Of a DNA stretch of 64,000 nucleotides, positions 44,465 through 54,151 are shown piece by piece. The stretch is from JABDIY01 sp963803845 (GTDB lineage Bacteria; Actinomycetota; Acidimicrobiia; Acidimicrobiales; SZUA-35). The stretch spans positions 1,240,001 through 1,304,000 of the forward strand of contig CAWDNZ010000005.1 of NCBI GenBank assembly GCA_963803845.1. Reading direction: 5' to 3'. A model generated the notes under the pieces. The model saw nothing but the letters and a program-made list of their open reading frames with translations. It was not told the origin of the DNA and made no database searches. Position numbers and translations under genes: made by a program. The stretch's first letter is position 1. Each line of letters starts with the position of its first letter.

Positions 44465-45496
44465 CTAGCTGTCGAGCCAGGTCTTCAGATCATCCACGAT
44501 TGGGAGCGGGCCGGGGTCGAGACCTTCAGCTGCTGCCATTTCGAGACTCACCATGTCACCCATCAGGATGAGGTCGAGCAACTGGGAGATGGGTCCCTCG
44601 CCAGCCGCTTCTACCGAGATGATGTCGGCCATAACCTCCAGCGTCTTCTCTTCCACGTACTGGAAGCGACGGGCAGTCTGAGGGTGCTCGTACTCGTGAC
44701 GCAGCTGAACCTCGGTGAAAACCTGCCGGGTGACGTCGCCATGCTGTCCCCACCCCACGAGTTCGTTGTGACACAACTCGGGCATTGGCGCCCAGAAGGC
44801 CGGGGCTTTGGCATTGTGGTTGACCGCGATCTTCCACCGCTTGGCCGCCGTTGTTCCGATGGTGCCGCCTCCGTAGATGATCGGCATGGTTCGCCCGATC
44901 CGGCTGGCGATCTTCTTGGCTGGCGACTTGTCGGAGCTGAGTTCGTCGCGCCGAATCTTCAACTGCATCACCGCATCGGTGATCCAAGTACGGGCCCCTG
45001 GGAATAACCCCAACTGCTCCAGGGTAAGCATGGTTGGCGCCGCCAAGGCGCCCAACGCAGCCCGGGGCATGGGCGCCGATCCCACCACGGGAAGGACGGG
45101 GGCGCCGGCCCGCCGCGCCAGCGTTTCGAGTTCGCCACCGCTGGTGACCGCTACCAACGACGCTCCGGACTCCACTGCGGCCTCCAGCGACTCCAGTGTC
45201 TCTTCGGTACTGCCCGATTCGGAAATGGCGATGACCAGTGTGGTGGCCCCAACCCAACTGGGCGGAAGATAGCCGCCGTACACCACGATCGGTAGCGAGC
45301 TGAATGGGCGGGCGGCCGCGGCCGCTACCTCGCCGCCAAATCCGCTGTCTCCCATGCCCACGATAATCACGTGTTCAATATCGGCGATTTTGGGGAGACC
45401 GGAGATGGTGCCGATGGCCGCCATCGACTCCTCCAGTTGCTCGGGAAGTCCCAACATGGCGTCCCACATGCCCAATGAATCCAGACGTTCAGACAT
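44465..45496 (-). CDS. SIS-domain bifunctional phosphoglucose/phosphomannose isomerase
   Basis: 343 aa. Interconverts fructose-6-P with glucose-6-P and mannose-6-P, feeding nucleotide-sugar synthesis. SIS signatures: IIVGMGDSGFGGEVAAAAA, TLVIAISESGSTEETLESLE, the KRWKIAVNHNAKAPAFWAPM active-site region and CHNELVGWGQHGD. Start ATG 45496 shares one base with the Trm112-like stop (TGATG). It belongs to the block of manA/manB-type genes that are also clustered in mycobacteria. Confidence 0.92.
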   Translation of the reverse strand: MSERLDSLGMWDAMLGLPEQLEESMAAIGTISGLPKIADIEHVIIVGMGDSGFGGEVAAAAARPFSSLPIVVYGGYLPPSWVGATTLVIAISESGSTEETLESLEAAVESGASLVAVTSGGELETLARRAGAPVLPVVGSAPMPRAALGALAAPTMLTLEQLGLFPGARTWITDAVMQLKIRRDELSSDKSPAKKIASRIGRTMPIIYGGGTIGTTAAKRWKIAVNHNAKAPAFWAPMPELCHNELVGWGQHGDVTRQVFTEVQLRHEYEHPQTARRFQYVEEKTLEVMADIISVEAAGEGPISQLLDLILMGDMVSLEMAAAEGLDPGPLPIVDDLKTWLDS

Positions 45497-45750
45497 CAGT
45501 TACTCCCCTCCTGGTCACTGGTGAACGTTGGCGAAATGGCTTCCGCCTCGATCCGGGCCGTGATCCGAGCATGCTCCTCGGCAGCCACCGTTTCGGCCTC
45601 GTCGATCAGAAGGATGGGAATGTCGTTTTCGATCCGATATCGGCGGGTGAGCCGGGGGTTGTAGAGCGTGTTCTCGTCCTCGATATAGAAGAGTGGACCC
45701 TTGTCTTCGGGGCAGGCGAGAATTTCCAGTAGGAACGATTCCAATGTCAC
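45496..45750 (-). CDS. Trm112-family small protein
   Basis: 84 aa. Pattern LLEILACPEDKGPLFYIEDE with a single CP, then RRYRIENDIPILLIDEAETV, the Trm112/YcaR layout, although only one Cys is present rather than a full zinc site. In eukaryotes Trm112 activates methyltransferases; in bacteria it sits next to sugar-nucleotide or lipid A genes. Here it precedes and overlaps the isomerase gene by one base, as in actinobacteria. The last ~20 residues are variable. Confidence 0.85.
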   Translation of the reverse strand: MTLESFLLEILACPEDKGPLFYIEDENTLYNPRLTRRYRIENDIPILLIDEAETVAAEEHARITARIEAEAISPTFTSDQEGSN

Positions 45751-45843
45751 CAGCTCAGCTTAGGCGGAGATGCCTTTCGCTCGGTGATACAGCAGGCTCA
45801 CTCCCTCCCGGAGGGATGAAGCTCCTTGAGCAGCAAAGCCCCC

Positions 45844-45885
45844 AGTTACGTAAAACCTGTTGTAGGCCGAACAGGCGAGCCTCCG
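45844..45885. repeat. Dispersed repeat, copy B (42 bp)
   Basis: 42 bp nearly identical (2 mismatches) to 46976-47017, running AACCTGTTGTAGGCCGAACA in its centre. It forms the last codons of the IS110 transposase frame, indicating that the transposase is cut off by this sequence. The two copies are direct repeats bracketing the fragment. Confidence 0.85.
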
Positions 45886-46664
45886 CAGTCGGTCAGGTTA
45901 TCGCCCGCGCAGATCAACAAGGCGGCTGCGGTCTGGGTTCCGACACCGATCCGGGCGGTCAGGCGTGGCGCCACGATAGAAACGATTTGTGCCATCTTCT
46001 CGTCGAGGGTGCGGATCTGACCGGTCAAGAACTGTTGTTGGCGAGCCAGCACGTTCAGGGCGTGTACTACAGCAGTCTTGGGATCGGTGGTGTCTGGCCC
46101 TGGCCGGGACGCTGCCAACGCCTTGTAGAGCACCGGTCCGGTTTTGTCTGCGTATCGTTTGATGACCGGTTCAGGCGCGGTCATGAGTAACGATCCGATC
46201 TGGTTCGTGACCGCAGTCCGTTGTGTCACAGCGGAATCACGGGCGACTCGCAGGACCCGTAGCGATTCGATCGGCCCAGTGCCACGTTTTGGTGCCCCTG
46301 AATCACGGCCCGACAGCGCGGTGATAGCTGCGGCCTCAGCGTCGGCAGCATCGGTCTTTCCGTAACGGCGACGCAGTTGACGGTCCGGTCGCAGGACCTC
46401 AACCACCCCCACACCCCCGACCGTCAGGAACCTCGCCAGACCCTTGCCATAGGAGCCCGTTCCCTCGACTCCGACCCTGTCGATCAGACCGAAGGAACCC
46501 ATCCACGCCAAAAGTTCGCCGTATCCCTCGAGATCGGCAACGAAATGCCCGACACCGAGCCGGCGAGATGTTTCATCCACCACCACCGCCACATGGAAAT
46601 CCTTGTGAGTGTCAACACCGCCCGTCACAACACGCGCCGAATCAGCCATCATAAGTAAAGCCAT
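45846..46664 (-). pseudogene. Truncated IS110-family transposase
   Basis: 272 aa as read. N-terminal DEDD-type domain: VVTGGVDTHKDFHVAVV with the first Asp, VGVEGTGSYGKGLARFL with the Glu, and RYGKTDAADAEAAAI with the later Asps. The second domain (Transposase_20) begins at IVAPRLTARIGVGTQTAAAL but stops after LLICAGDN; from there the frame enters the dispersed repeat and gives LTDCGGSPVRPTTGFT. Full members are about 340-400 aa with the catalytic Ser region in the missing part, so it is inactive. No intact ends of the element were found. Confidence 0.85.
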
Positions 46665-46847
46665 CTCTATTTTCCTTTATTGGTAGAGGTGGCACGGCAC
46701 TTGCCGGAACGACATCCTTAGCGACCAGACCCGCTGTTACGGGTCCGCTCAGATACTGTCCGACCGGTGAGTGCCACCAAATCGAATACAACCGATCCTC
46801 GCGGACCACACCACCCGCCGCAACCGCAAAGAGCCACTCAGATCATG

Positions 46848-46925
46848 GCAGTGGCGGCGAACGGCCCCCAGAGGGACAGCAATCATTCAGCCAGCTCCCA
46901 TGGCGCCGCAGGCTCCCGGGCTCGC
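46848..46925. repeat. Dispersed repeat, copy C
   Basis: About 78 bp sharing GAACGGCCCCCAGAGGGACA and CAATCATTCAGCCAGCTC with copy A at 33.2 kb. Non-coding, between the IS110 fragment and manA. Confidence 0.75.
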
Positions 46926-46975
46926 CACAACACCCACACCAGCCCGGAGGACGCCCGCTACGCAATCAAGCCCTC

Positions 46976-47050
46976 AGCTACGTAGAACCTGTTGTAGGCC
47001 GAACAGGCGAGCCTCCGTGGCGGCGAACGGCCCCCAGAGGGACAGCACAA
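46976..47050. repeat. Dispersed repeat, copy D
   Basis: Joins the copy-B unit (46976-47017) to the copy-C-type core CTCCGTGGCGGCGAACGGC, so the full element is about 75-85 bp. It ends at the manA stop codon. The region 46665-47050 has no gene; it holds only these repeats and short chance frames. Confidence 0.8.
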
Positions 47051-48232
47051 TTACACCGGTACGCGGGCTCGCCAGATCGTGGCCTCGCCTCGGGCCGAAT
47101 ACGATTCTTGCGATGCGGGGATCCAGACCACGTCTCCGGCGCTGGCGGCGAAGCCGGACAGATCAACCGAGCCGTTCTGAATGAAGAGGATCTCGGGCCC
47201 GGTGACCGGGAACGACTTGTTGGGATCTACGATTCGATCGAGCGCAAACTCCGAGACCGGCGCATCGTACGTCCACGTCTCGGCCTGGGGCTGCTGCACC
47301 GGAACCTCGATGGGGGAACAATTCACCACTGCCAAGAGTTCGGCGATGTCGCAGTGTTTCGGCGTGAGGCCACTGCGCACAACGTTGTCGGAGTTCGCCA
47401 TCAACTCCATTCCGACCCCGGAGAGGTAGGCGTGCAGGTTGCCGGCGTCGAGGAACATGGCTTGGCCCGGTTCGAGGACGACATGATTGAGAAGCAATGC
47501 CACCGTCACCCCAATATCGCCCGGGAACGACGCCGCAATGCGTCCGGTCCACTCGAGGTCCAGTGCGAACACCCTGACTGCGTCTGAATCTGATGCCAGC
47601 AGCGCTTCGGCGCCCGCAACCGTGGCTGTGGCCATCTCCTCCTCCTGTGAGTCCGGAGCCCCCAGCAGGTAGGCCATTGCGTTTTGATAGACCGTTCGAT
47701 CATCGCCGGGCTCGAACAGAATCTCCGTGAGTTGCGTGAGCGCTCCGGCGTCGCCCCCAGAGACGAGAAGCGAGAACAAGCGGCGGGCTTCGGCAATTGG
47801 CCGGAATCCGCATTTGCCATGAAAAGGGGTGAGCGCAGCGATGATTTCGGGTTTGTGGTTGGCATCCCGATATACGCGGTGTGGAGCGTCGATGGGAATG
47901 CCCTGTTCATTTTCTCGTGCGAAACCGGCTTCGGCCTGCGCCAAATTTGGGTGCGATTGAATCGAGAGCGGTTCACCGGCGGCGAGAACTTTGAACAGGA
48001 ACGGAAGCTGGCCGAAACGTTTGGCTGCTGCAGAACCGAGTGCCCTCTCGGGGTCCGACGCGATGAGCTCCCCCAGCGGCACGCCGGAGCTCAATCGACT
48101 GGAGGCGCGAGGATGGGCGCCCATCCAGAGTTCCGCCTTCGGCGACCCGTCAGGTTCCTCCCCCAAGAGGTGAGGAATCGAGTTGGTGTCGCCCCATGCG
48201 TATTCCTGGACGGTGCACGCCAGAAGCTCCAT
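47051..48232 (-). CDS. manA: Mannose-6-phosphate isomerase, class I
   Basis: 393 aa zinc enzyme interconverting fructose-6-P and mannose-6-P. Cupin metal-binding patterns: AGEPLSIQSHPNLAQAEAGF (ligands Gln, His), NHKPEIIAALTPFHGKCGFR and the later EPGQAMFLDAGNLHAYLSGV with the metal Glu/His. C-terminal jelly-roll part ends in WRARVPV. ATG start. 14 bp downstream of manB, in the usual actinobacterial order. Confidence 0.95.
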   Translation of the reverse strand: MELLACTVQEYAWGDTNSIPHLLGEEPDGSPKAELWMGAHPRASSRLSSGVPLGELIASDPERALGSAAAKRFGQLPFLFKVLAAGEPLSIQSHPNLAQAEAGFARENEQGIPIDAPHRVYRDANHKPEIIAALTPFHGKCGFRPIAEARRLFSLLVSGGDAGALTQLTEILFEPGDDRTVYQNAMAYLLGAPDSQEEEMATATVAGAEALLASDSDAVRVFALDLEWTGRIAASFPGDIGVTVALLLNHVVLEPGQAMFLDAGNLHAYLSGVGMELMANSDNVVRSGLTPKHCDIAELLAVVNCSPIEVPVQQPQAETWTYDAPVSEFALDRIVDPNKSFPVTGPEILFIQNGSVDLSGFAASAGDVVWIPASQESYSARGEATIWRARVPV

Positions 48233-48246
48233 TCTCTGCCCTTTTC

Positions 48247-49611
48247 CTAAATGGCGGTCATAACCGCTTGAACCTCGGCGACTCGCATGGCAACGGCTTC
48301 GTCGTCGGCCGCCTCAAGGTTGAGCCGCAGCAACGGTTCGGTATTGGAAGCCCGGAGGTTGAACCACCAGTCGGTGGAGCGAACCGTCAGGCCGTCGAGC
48401 TGATCTTGTTGCATTTCTCCGTAGTGCGTTGCCACGTGTTCAATCACGGCCGCAGCGTCCGATACCCGAGTGTTGATTTCACCCGATGCGGCATAGCGCT
48501 TCAATGGTTCGAGGAGTTCGCTGAGCGAGCTTCCGCTGGCCGACAACTCGGCCAGCACCATCATGGCGGCGATGAGACCGCTGTCGGCCCGCCAGTTCCG
48601 GGCGAAGTAATAGTGAGCGGAGTGTTCACCTCCGAACTCTGCGCCTTCATCGGCCATGAGCTGTTTGATGAAAGAGTGGCCCACTCGGCTCCGGATAGCG
48701 ATGCCGCCGTTCTCTTCGATGACCTCGGGCACAACGTCGGAGCAGATCAGGTTGTAAATGATTTTTGCCCCCGGGGTGACCGCCAGGGTGGCCTTGGCGA
48801 GGAGGGCGGTGGTGAGCGATCCACTGACGGGTTCGCCCTTTTCGTCCACCAGGAAGACGCGATCGGCGTCACCATCGAAGGCCAGACCGATGTCGGCTCC
48901 GGTCTCCACCACGCGAGCCCGAAGGTCGGCGAGGTTCTCGATCTGGATGGGGTCGGCGGGGTGATTGGGGAAGGTGCCGTCGAGCTCTTCGTACATCACC
49001 TCGAGGTCAAAAGGTAGACCGGCAAACGCTTCTGGCACCACGAGGCCGCCCATCCCGTTGGCGGTGTCGGCTATCACCTTCAGCGGCCGCAGCCCCTCCA
49101 GGGAGATGAAGCTGCGAACGTGTTCTGAGAACGCATCGAGCATCTCGGCGGTCCTGCCGGCACCGGGGGATTCTGCGGCAGCCACCTTGCCAGCGTGATA
49201 GGCCTCGGCCGTGGCACGAATCTGCGCCAGCCCGGTGTCTTGCCCAATGGGCGCGGCACCCGAGCGGCAAACCTTGATTCCGTTGTACTGAGCGGGGTTA
49301 TGCGATGCAGTGAACATCACGCCAGGCTTGTCTTCCGAGCCGGAGGCGTAGTACATCATGTCGGTGGAGGCGAGACCGATGTTGACCACGCCGAGGCCCT
49401 GCCGGTTGGCACCGCTAGAGAATGCTTCCACGAGTTCGGGTCCCGACGGCCGCATGTCGTGGCCGATCATTATCTCGGTGGTGCTCGGCTCCACTTCCTT
49501 GATGAACTCAGCGAAACCCACGCCCAGCGCCTCGCATGTAGCAGCATCAATTTGGTCCGGGTAGATACCACGGACGTCGTAGGCCTTCACAATTACCGAA
49601 AGATCTTGCAC
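48247..49611 (-). CDS. manB: Phosphomannomutase/phosphoglucomutase
   Basis: 454 aa. Converts hexose-6-P to hexose-1-P for GDP-mannose or UDP-glucose. The phosphoserine loop is VMFTASHNPAQYNGIKVCR with the catalytic Ser, the metal-binding loop IGLAFDGDADRVFLVDE, the sugar-specificity loop GGEHSAHYYFARNW and the phosphate-binding C-terminus LRASNTEPLLRLNLEA. ATG start. Forms a unit with manA and probably with the isomerase further downstream. Confidence 0.95.
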   Translation of the reverse strand: MQDLSVIVKAYDVRGIYPDQIDAATCEALGVGFAEFIKEVEPSTTEIMIGHDMRPSGPELVEAFSSGANRQGLGVVNIGLASTDMMYYASGSEDKPGVMFTASHNPAQYNGIKVCRSGAAPIGQDTGLAQIRATAEAYHAGKVAAAESPGAGRTAEMLDAFSEHVRSFISLEGLRPLKVIADTANGMGGLVVPEAFAGLPFDLEVMYEELDGTFPNHPADPIQIENLADLRARVVETGADIGLAFDGDADRVFLVDEKGEPVSGSLTTALLAKATLAVTPGAKIIYNLICSDVVPEVIEENGGIAIRSRVGHSFIKQLMADEGAEFGGEHSAHYYFARNWRADSGLIAAMMVLAELSASGSSLSELLEPLKRYAASGEINTRVSDAAAVIEHVATHYGEMQQDQLDGLTVRSTDWWFNLRASNTEPLLRLNLEAADDEAVAMRVAEVQAVMTAI

Positions 49612-49678
49612 CCGAAGATTCTACGCCGCCCGAACTGCGACTTCGATGGTTCGCCTAACCCAATACCAAACCTAACGA

Positions 49679-50896
49679 TCAGCGAGTCATTGGCTCCGAG
49701 GAAACCGGGCCGGAACTTTTCACGGCTCGCGCATCGAGGACCGAGAGTTGAGCCGCGTTGGGTCGATACCAACCCCACCCCACAGCCCGTCGGAGCTTCA
49801 CCAGATCGCCGAAGAATTTGACGGTGTCCTGCAACAAACGCACGGTGGACCCTTTCCGGTTCTCGACCGAGACCGGTACTTCGGTAAGAGAAAGGTGGTC
49901 CTGCTCGGCGATGAGAAACACTTCGACATCGAAGGCGAAACCGTCGATCCGGCAGCGCTCGAAAATCACTCGCCCGATGTCGCCGCGGAACCCCTTGATG
50001 CCACATTGGGTGTCACGAAAGTGGCCAAGGAGTACAAGATGGGTGAGCCAGTTGACGAAACGTCCCCCGAGTTCTCGGAACCATCGAGCCTTCACCAACG
50101 TGGTGGTCTCTTCGTGGCGGCGACTGCCCACCACAACATCCCATCCATCCTCAACCTGGCGCATGAACTCCAAGACCAGTGCGGGCGGATAGGCGAGATC
50201 TGCGTCGGTGAAGACCGTTGTACGCCCCGAAGCCGCGACCATTCCGGCTCGAACAGCCGCCCCTTTCCCGCGATTTTCCGCTTGGACCAGAACATCGGCG
50301 CCGGCCCGCTCGGCGATGTGTACCGTTTCGTCGCTCGAGCCATCATCGACCACCAGAATCTGGAGTTCCTCCGCCCCAACGTGCGGTTCCAACGCCTCTC
50401 TCAACGCAGCGATCGAGTCGGCGATCCTGTCTGCTTCGTTGAAGGCGGGCAGGACAACCGTGAGGCGGTACATCCCCGGTGCCGAGGGTCGGTCCACCCG
50501 GGATTCCATTTCGCGTCGGACCTCCCCGAACAGGATGTACCGGTAGACCCCCCACCGCAGCACCGCTGCTACGGCGATGGCGAGCACTTTCGACAGCAAC
50601 AGCATATCCACCAGGGAAAAGAAGATCAGAAGTACGGAGGTATCGATTGCGCCGGCCAGGGTGGCCGTGGCAAAGAACAACCCGGGTTGACGAACCCACC
50701 GGGCGCTAGGTTCGCCCCGGAAAGTGAACGATCGATTAGCCACGTAGGCAAAGATCGAAGCAACGGCTAAGGCGAGGGTGTTGGCAGCCCAGAGTTCACC
50801 AGTTCCCACTTGTTCTGAAGCGATCAAGAGGATCCCGCCGTCGAGAACCGTGGCAAGGACCCCTACCAGGGCGAAGCGGCGTAGGCGGCTTCTCAC
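49679..50896 (-). CDS. GtrA-like flippase fused to a GT2 (DPMS-type) glycosyltransferase
   Basis: 405 aa. N-terminal ~130 residues with four helices (GVLATVLDGGILLIASEQV; LALAVASIFAYVANRSFTF; LLIFFSLVDMLLLSKVLAIA...) are GtrA-like; residues ~140-370 are GT2: LTVVLPAFNEADRIADSIAA, LQILVVDDGSSDETVHIAE, RTTVFTDADLAYPPALVLEF with the metal Asp and FRDTQCGIKGFRGD. The enzyme likely makes polyprenyl-phosphate hexose and helps to flip it. Order (GtrA first) is the reverse of many bacterial pairs. Start overlaps the stop of the 954-aa protein by four bases. Confidence 0.9.
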   Translation of the reverse strand: MRSRLRRFALVGVLATVLDGGILLIASEQVGTGELWAANTLALAVASIFAYVANRSFTFRGEPSARWVRQPGLFFATATLAGAIDTSVLLIFFSLVDMLLLSKVLAIAVAAVLRWGVYRYILFGEVRREMESRVDRPSAPGMYRLTVVLPAFNEADRIADSIAALREALEPHVGAEELQILVVDDGSSDETVHIAERAGADVLVQAENRGKGAAVRAGMVAASGRTTVFTDADLAYPPALVLEFMRQVEDGWDVVVGSRRHEETTTLVKARWFRELGGRFVNWLTHLVLLGHFRDTQCGIKGFRGDIGRVIFERCRIDGFAFDVEVFLIAEQDHLSLTEVPVSVENRKGSTVRLLQDTVKFFGDLVKLRRAVGWGWYRPNAAQLSVLDARAVKSSGPVSSEPMTR

Positions 50897-53757
50897 TCCG
50901 GTTCCTCGGCGTCCAATGCTCCCAGCATTCGGTTGGCGATGTCTACCTGGGCGTTGGCCCGGTTTTCTGGCACCACGGGCGAGCGGTTGGGCGTTTCGCT
51001 ACGGTCATCTTCGGCGAGGAGCTTGGCGAACAGGTCGGTTTCGAGACGTTCGTCGAGACCATCGTCGTCGTCGTCGTGTGAGTCGAGGCCCCCCGAACCC
51101 GCCTCCTGAACGTCTGTGTCCAGTGCCGAGTGCCGCCGCAAACGCCCACCCTCGTAGGCCAGAACGCCCACTGCTCCAATCCCCAGCGCAAAGAGCAGGA
51201 ACGACATGTATTCGACCCATGTGTTGCCATAAGAAAGACGCACGGTGGTCTCGGTTGGAACCACCACCATCATGTTGGGCCCTGCGCGGTAAGGGCCATC
51301 GGCACCCGAGACGTCCCAGTTGGGGAAGTACGACATCTTCACCAGCACCGGCGTGCCCACCTGATCAACGGTGAAGGAGACGCTGGACTGACCAACGGCC
51401 ACGTCGCTGACCGTCGCTGCCGCGACGGGGGTGCCATCGCTCGGAATGAGCGTGGAAACCTGGTCCCAATCGCTTGGACCGCTCTCTGCGGGAAGGGCCT
51501 GGAATGTGAGTGGATCGTTGTAGAAAGCAACGGCTTGGCTTTCCCACCCCACGTCGAATCGGCTACTGAGCTCGGTGACCGCATCCTCGGATGGGCCGGT
51601 GGCGACCACAGGTTCGAAGGCCAGCGCCTCCACGAGCGGAGCGTCGGCAACTTCATAGATGATGAAGGGTTGGCTCTCCGCCACCTGGGAGAGCGAGGGG
51701 TGGCCGGCCGCCGCCGCAATCGCCTCGTCAGATTGCGCCATGTAATAGCGAACCCCGCTGGTCTGGAGTTGTGCGATGCCGCGGTTGATGTCGAAATCTT
51801 GGTACGGAAGGTCTCGCTGAGCCCGCGACGGACCGGTGGAGAGCGTGGATTGGTTCAAGAAATGGAACGGGGTGGTGGCCGAGGATTCGAAGTACAAACC
51901 CTCCATTGAACCGATGCAACCGTCGGTCCAGTGGGGCAGGAGCATCAGCGCCATCGGTGTCCCGTACCGGTCGAGGTCCGATGAGTACTCCCACATCGCC
52001 CTACCGCAACCGACCTCTTCACCCACGGTGGCCATGGTGTTGACCACGGCGGAATATTCCCCGTAGGCCCGCTTTTCTTCATACCCGCTGTAGTTCCACG
52101 TGACCCAGCTGGGAATGAAGCTGCGCTCGCCACCATCGATACCGAGCAATTCCCACGAACCAGACTCGGTGCTACCGAAAGGAACGTTCTGGAGCGTGAA
52201 GGAAATTCCAATTAGCGAGGCGGCCAACGCCAGAGCAGCAATACCGGTGGTGGTGGCGAAGTCTGGCCTGTCCAGACGTTCCGACACCGCGGCTCCGATC
52301 ACCCGGGCAAGGATCGCGATGCCAATGGCGGCGAGGAGGTAAACCGAGAGGTAGTAGAACGGGAGGATCCTGGCATTCCAGAGCTTGCCGTCTGGAACGT
52401 TGGCAACCCCGACGGCGGTGACCACGCCAAGAACGCTGAACAACATGCCCAAACGGTCACGGAAAGCGAAGGCAAGAACAGCTCCCACCGCCGCTACCGG
52501 CAGAGCCACCTTCATCGGCGTTGTGAGCAGGGCCGGCCAATAGTCGTCCAACCGCTCCCAGCCCATGTCGTTGAAGTAGTCGCGGCGCATGTAGAACGGA
52601 AACAACCAGATCGCCGCAATGAGGGCACCGGCTGGGCCCACCACGGCCAGCGTGCCGATTCGACGAATTATCACCGGTGCCAGCGCCGCGAACGCCATCA
52701 GCACGATTGGCAACGTTGCCAGAGCAGCGGCCCGGCGGCTCGAGGAGAAATCGGCATTCAAGCCCAACGGCAGCAGGGCCGTGGCTATGAGAATGACCAA
52801 TGCCCACCAGCGGGGCACCTTGGGAATGAACACCAAAAGGACCACCGAGACGAACATCACGAAGATCAGCGGAATGACGTGGGTCAACGCAACCAGTGAC
52901 AGCAGGACCGCCGACGATGCCCGCCACTGGCCCGTGTCAAGCGTGCGCATGAGCCAACCGATGGTCAGTAGCGCCAGTGCGAGACTGATGGAGAAAGCGA
53001 ACTCCCCTGCCAGGGTGCTCGCAATATTCCCGCCGTAGATATTGAAGTTGGTATCGAAGAGGAACACCGTGACGGCGATGGCGATGAGCGCCGGAATGGG
53101 TTCGGAGGCTTTCGCCAATCGCGCCATCGCCCAACCGGCCAGCGGCATCAGAACTACACCAGCCACGGAAACCAACTTGAACGCTGTTCCGTAAGGGATG
53201 GATACAAGCGAGACCGCCACGATTGCGGCAATGCCGAGAATCGCACCCCGAAGACCGGATTTCCGGATGGCGGTGTGTTTCGACAGCATCCAACTGGCGG
53301 CCAGCAGGCCGACCGCCAACGGCAGCCCGAGCAGGGGATGGATACCGGCGTTCACAGCAATAATCGCCAGCGGTGGAACGATCATGTAGTAGTGATAGGC
53401 CGGAAAGCCGGCGTACCAATCCGGCGTCCAGCCGGTCAGTTGCCCCTGACTCAAAAGGTGGTCCCGCATGTAGGCCGGCCCCCACACATGGGCACCCATA
53501 TCGCCACCAGATGGCGTGGTGCTGGAGACAAGGAGGTCGGGTCGCATCTGGAGTAGGACGAAGACGACGCACCCGAGCGCCGCAGCGAGACTGGCCCACT
53601 TTCCCCACCGCTCCAGGTGGTCAGCCGGGTCTTTGGTCTGCACCCGCGCCTTGGTGGGTGCCGTGGATCGACCCAAGTTCGGACTGGCCGCGCTCTCATC
53701 GGCAATTGGCCGGTCGAGCGGGTTGGGTCGAGGACGGTTCGTGGTGGGGGCAGTCAC
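50893..53757 (-). CDS. Large polytopic membrane protein, GT-C-like
   Basis: 954 aa. About 12-14 helices in the first two-thirds; the first extracytoplasmic loop has TPSGGDMGAHVWGPAYMRDH then TPDWYAGFPAYHYYMIVPPL, an Asp-containing catalytic loop like that of polyprenyl-sugar-using GT-C enzymes. The rest is a periplasmic beta-rich region (~540-890) with one more helix and an acidic C-terminal tail (DSHDDDDDGLDERLETDL). Similar proteins in actinobacteria are annotated with a 6-pyruvoyl-tetrahydropterin-synthase-related label but are membrane glycosylation candidates. GTG start. Overlaps the GtrA-GT2 gene, which could supply its lipid-linked sugar donor. Confidence 0.8.
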   Translation of the reverse strand: MTAPTTNRPRPNPLDRPIADESAASPNLGRSTAPTKARVQTKDPADHLERWGKWASLAAALGCVVFVLLQMRPDLLVSSTTPSGGDMGAHVWGPAYMRDHLLSQGQLTGWTPDWYAGFPAYHYYMIVPPLAIIAVNAGIHPLLGLPLAVGLLAASWMLSKHTAIRKSGLRGAILGIAAIVAVSLVSIPYGTAFKLVSVAGVVLMPLAGWAMARLAKASEPIPALIAIAVTVFLFDTNFNIYGGNIASTLAGEFAFSISLALALLTIGWLMRTLDTGQWRASSAVLLSLVALTHVIPLIFVMFVSVVLLVFIPKVPRWWALVILIATALLPLGLNADFSSSRRAAALATLPIVLMAFAALAPVIIRRIGTLAVVGPAGALIAAIWLFPFYMRRDYFNDMGWERLDDYWPALLTTPMKVALPVAAVGAVLAFAFRDRLGMLFSVLGVVTAVGVANVPDGKLWNARILPFYYLSVYLLAAIGIAILARVIGAAVSERLDRPDFATTTGIAALALAASLIGISFTLQNVPFGSTESGSWELLGIDGGERSFIPSWVTWNYSGYEEKRAYGEYSAVVNTMATVGEEVGCGRAMWEYSSDLDRYGTPMALMLLPHWTDGCIGSMEGLYFESSATTPFHFLNQSTLSTGPSRAQRDLPYQDFDINRGIAQLQTSGVRYYMAQSDEAIAAAAGHPSLSQVAESQPFIIYEVADAPLVEALAFEPVVATGPSEDAVTELSSRFDVGWESQAVAFYNDPLTFQALPAESGPSDWDQVSTLIPSDGTPVAAATVSDVAVGQSSVSFTVDQVGTPVLVKMSYFPNWDVSGADGPYRAGPNMMVVVPTETTVRLSYGNTWVEYMSFLLFALGIGAVGVLAYEGGRLRRHSALDTDVQEAGSGGLDSHDDDDDGLDERLETDLFAKLLAEDDRSETPNRSPVVPENRANAQVDIANRMLGALDAEEPE

Positions 53758-53941
53758 AACCCCTCTAGTGTTACATTTCTCTACCGATGAGGTGTGTCAA
53801 GACGCAATAGGTCAGGTGACTCACGTTTGGCATCGGATAAATGGCTCGCACGGCTCATTTCCGTGGTGGTTGCTCACAATGAGTGGGCGGGCTCCGATCG
53901 GGACGTCGCAATCTTTTCGGCGATCAGTAAGGAACACCCAA

Positions 53942-54151
53942 ATGGCCTTAACCCCCGCAGAATCCTGCACCACGTGCAGTTCAGAACTTGTGCAGTTGAA
54001 GATCAACGTGGATGGCCACGACCTCATCATGAACTCCTGCACCACCTGTGACACCCGAAGCTGGGCATTGGCCGGCGATGACATCAATCTCGCCGAAGCA
54101 CTTGAGCACGTTGGCACCCACGCCGGGCGTCGCCGCAAGCTCAGCGTTTGA
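53942..54151 (+). CDS. Small two-CxxC protein
   Basis: 69 aa from ATG 53942 with AAGGA upstream. Residues ~9-36 hold two CxxC pairs (ESCTTCSSEL; NSCTTCDTRSW) that would form a single zinc ribbon; the remainder is short and basic (HAGRRRKLSV). Similar actinobacterial proteins are small uncharacterised zinc ribbons. Gene lies divergent from the large membrane protein across about 180 bp and converges on the ABC-F gene. Confidence 0.7.
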   Translation: MALTPAESCTTCSSELVQLKINVDGHDLIMNSCTTCDTRSWALAGDDINLAEALEHVGTHAGRRRKLSV

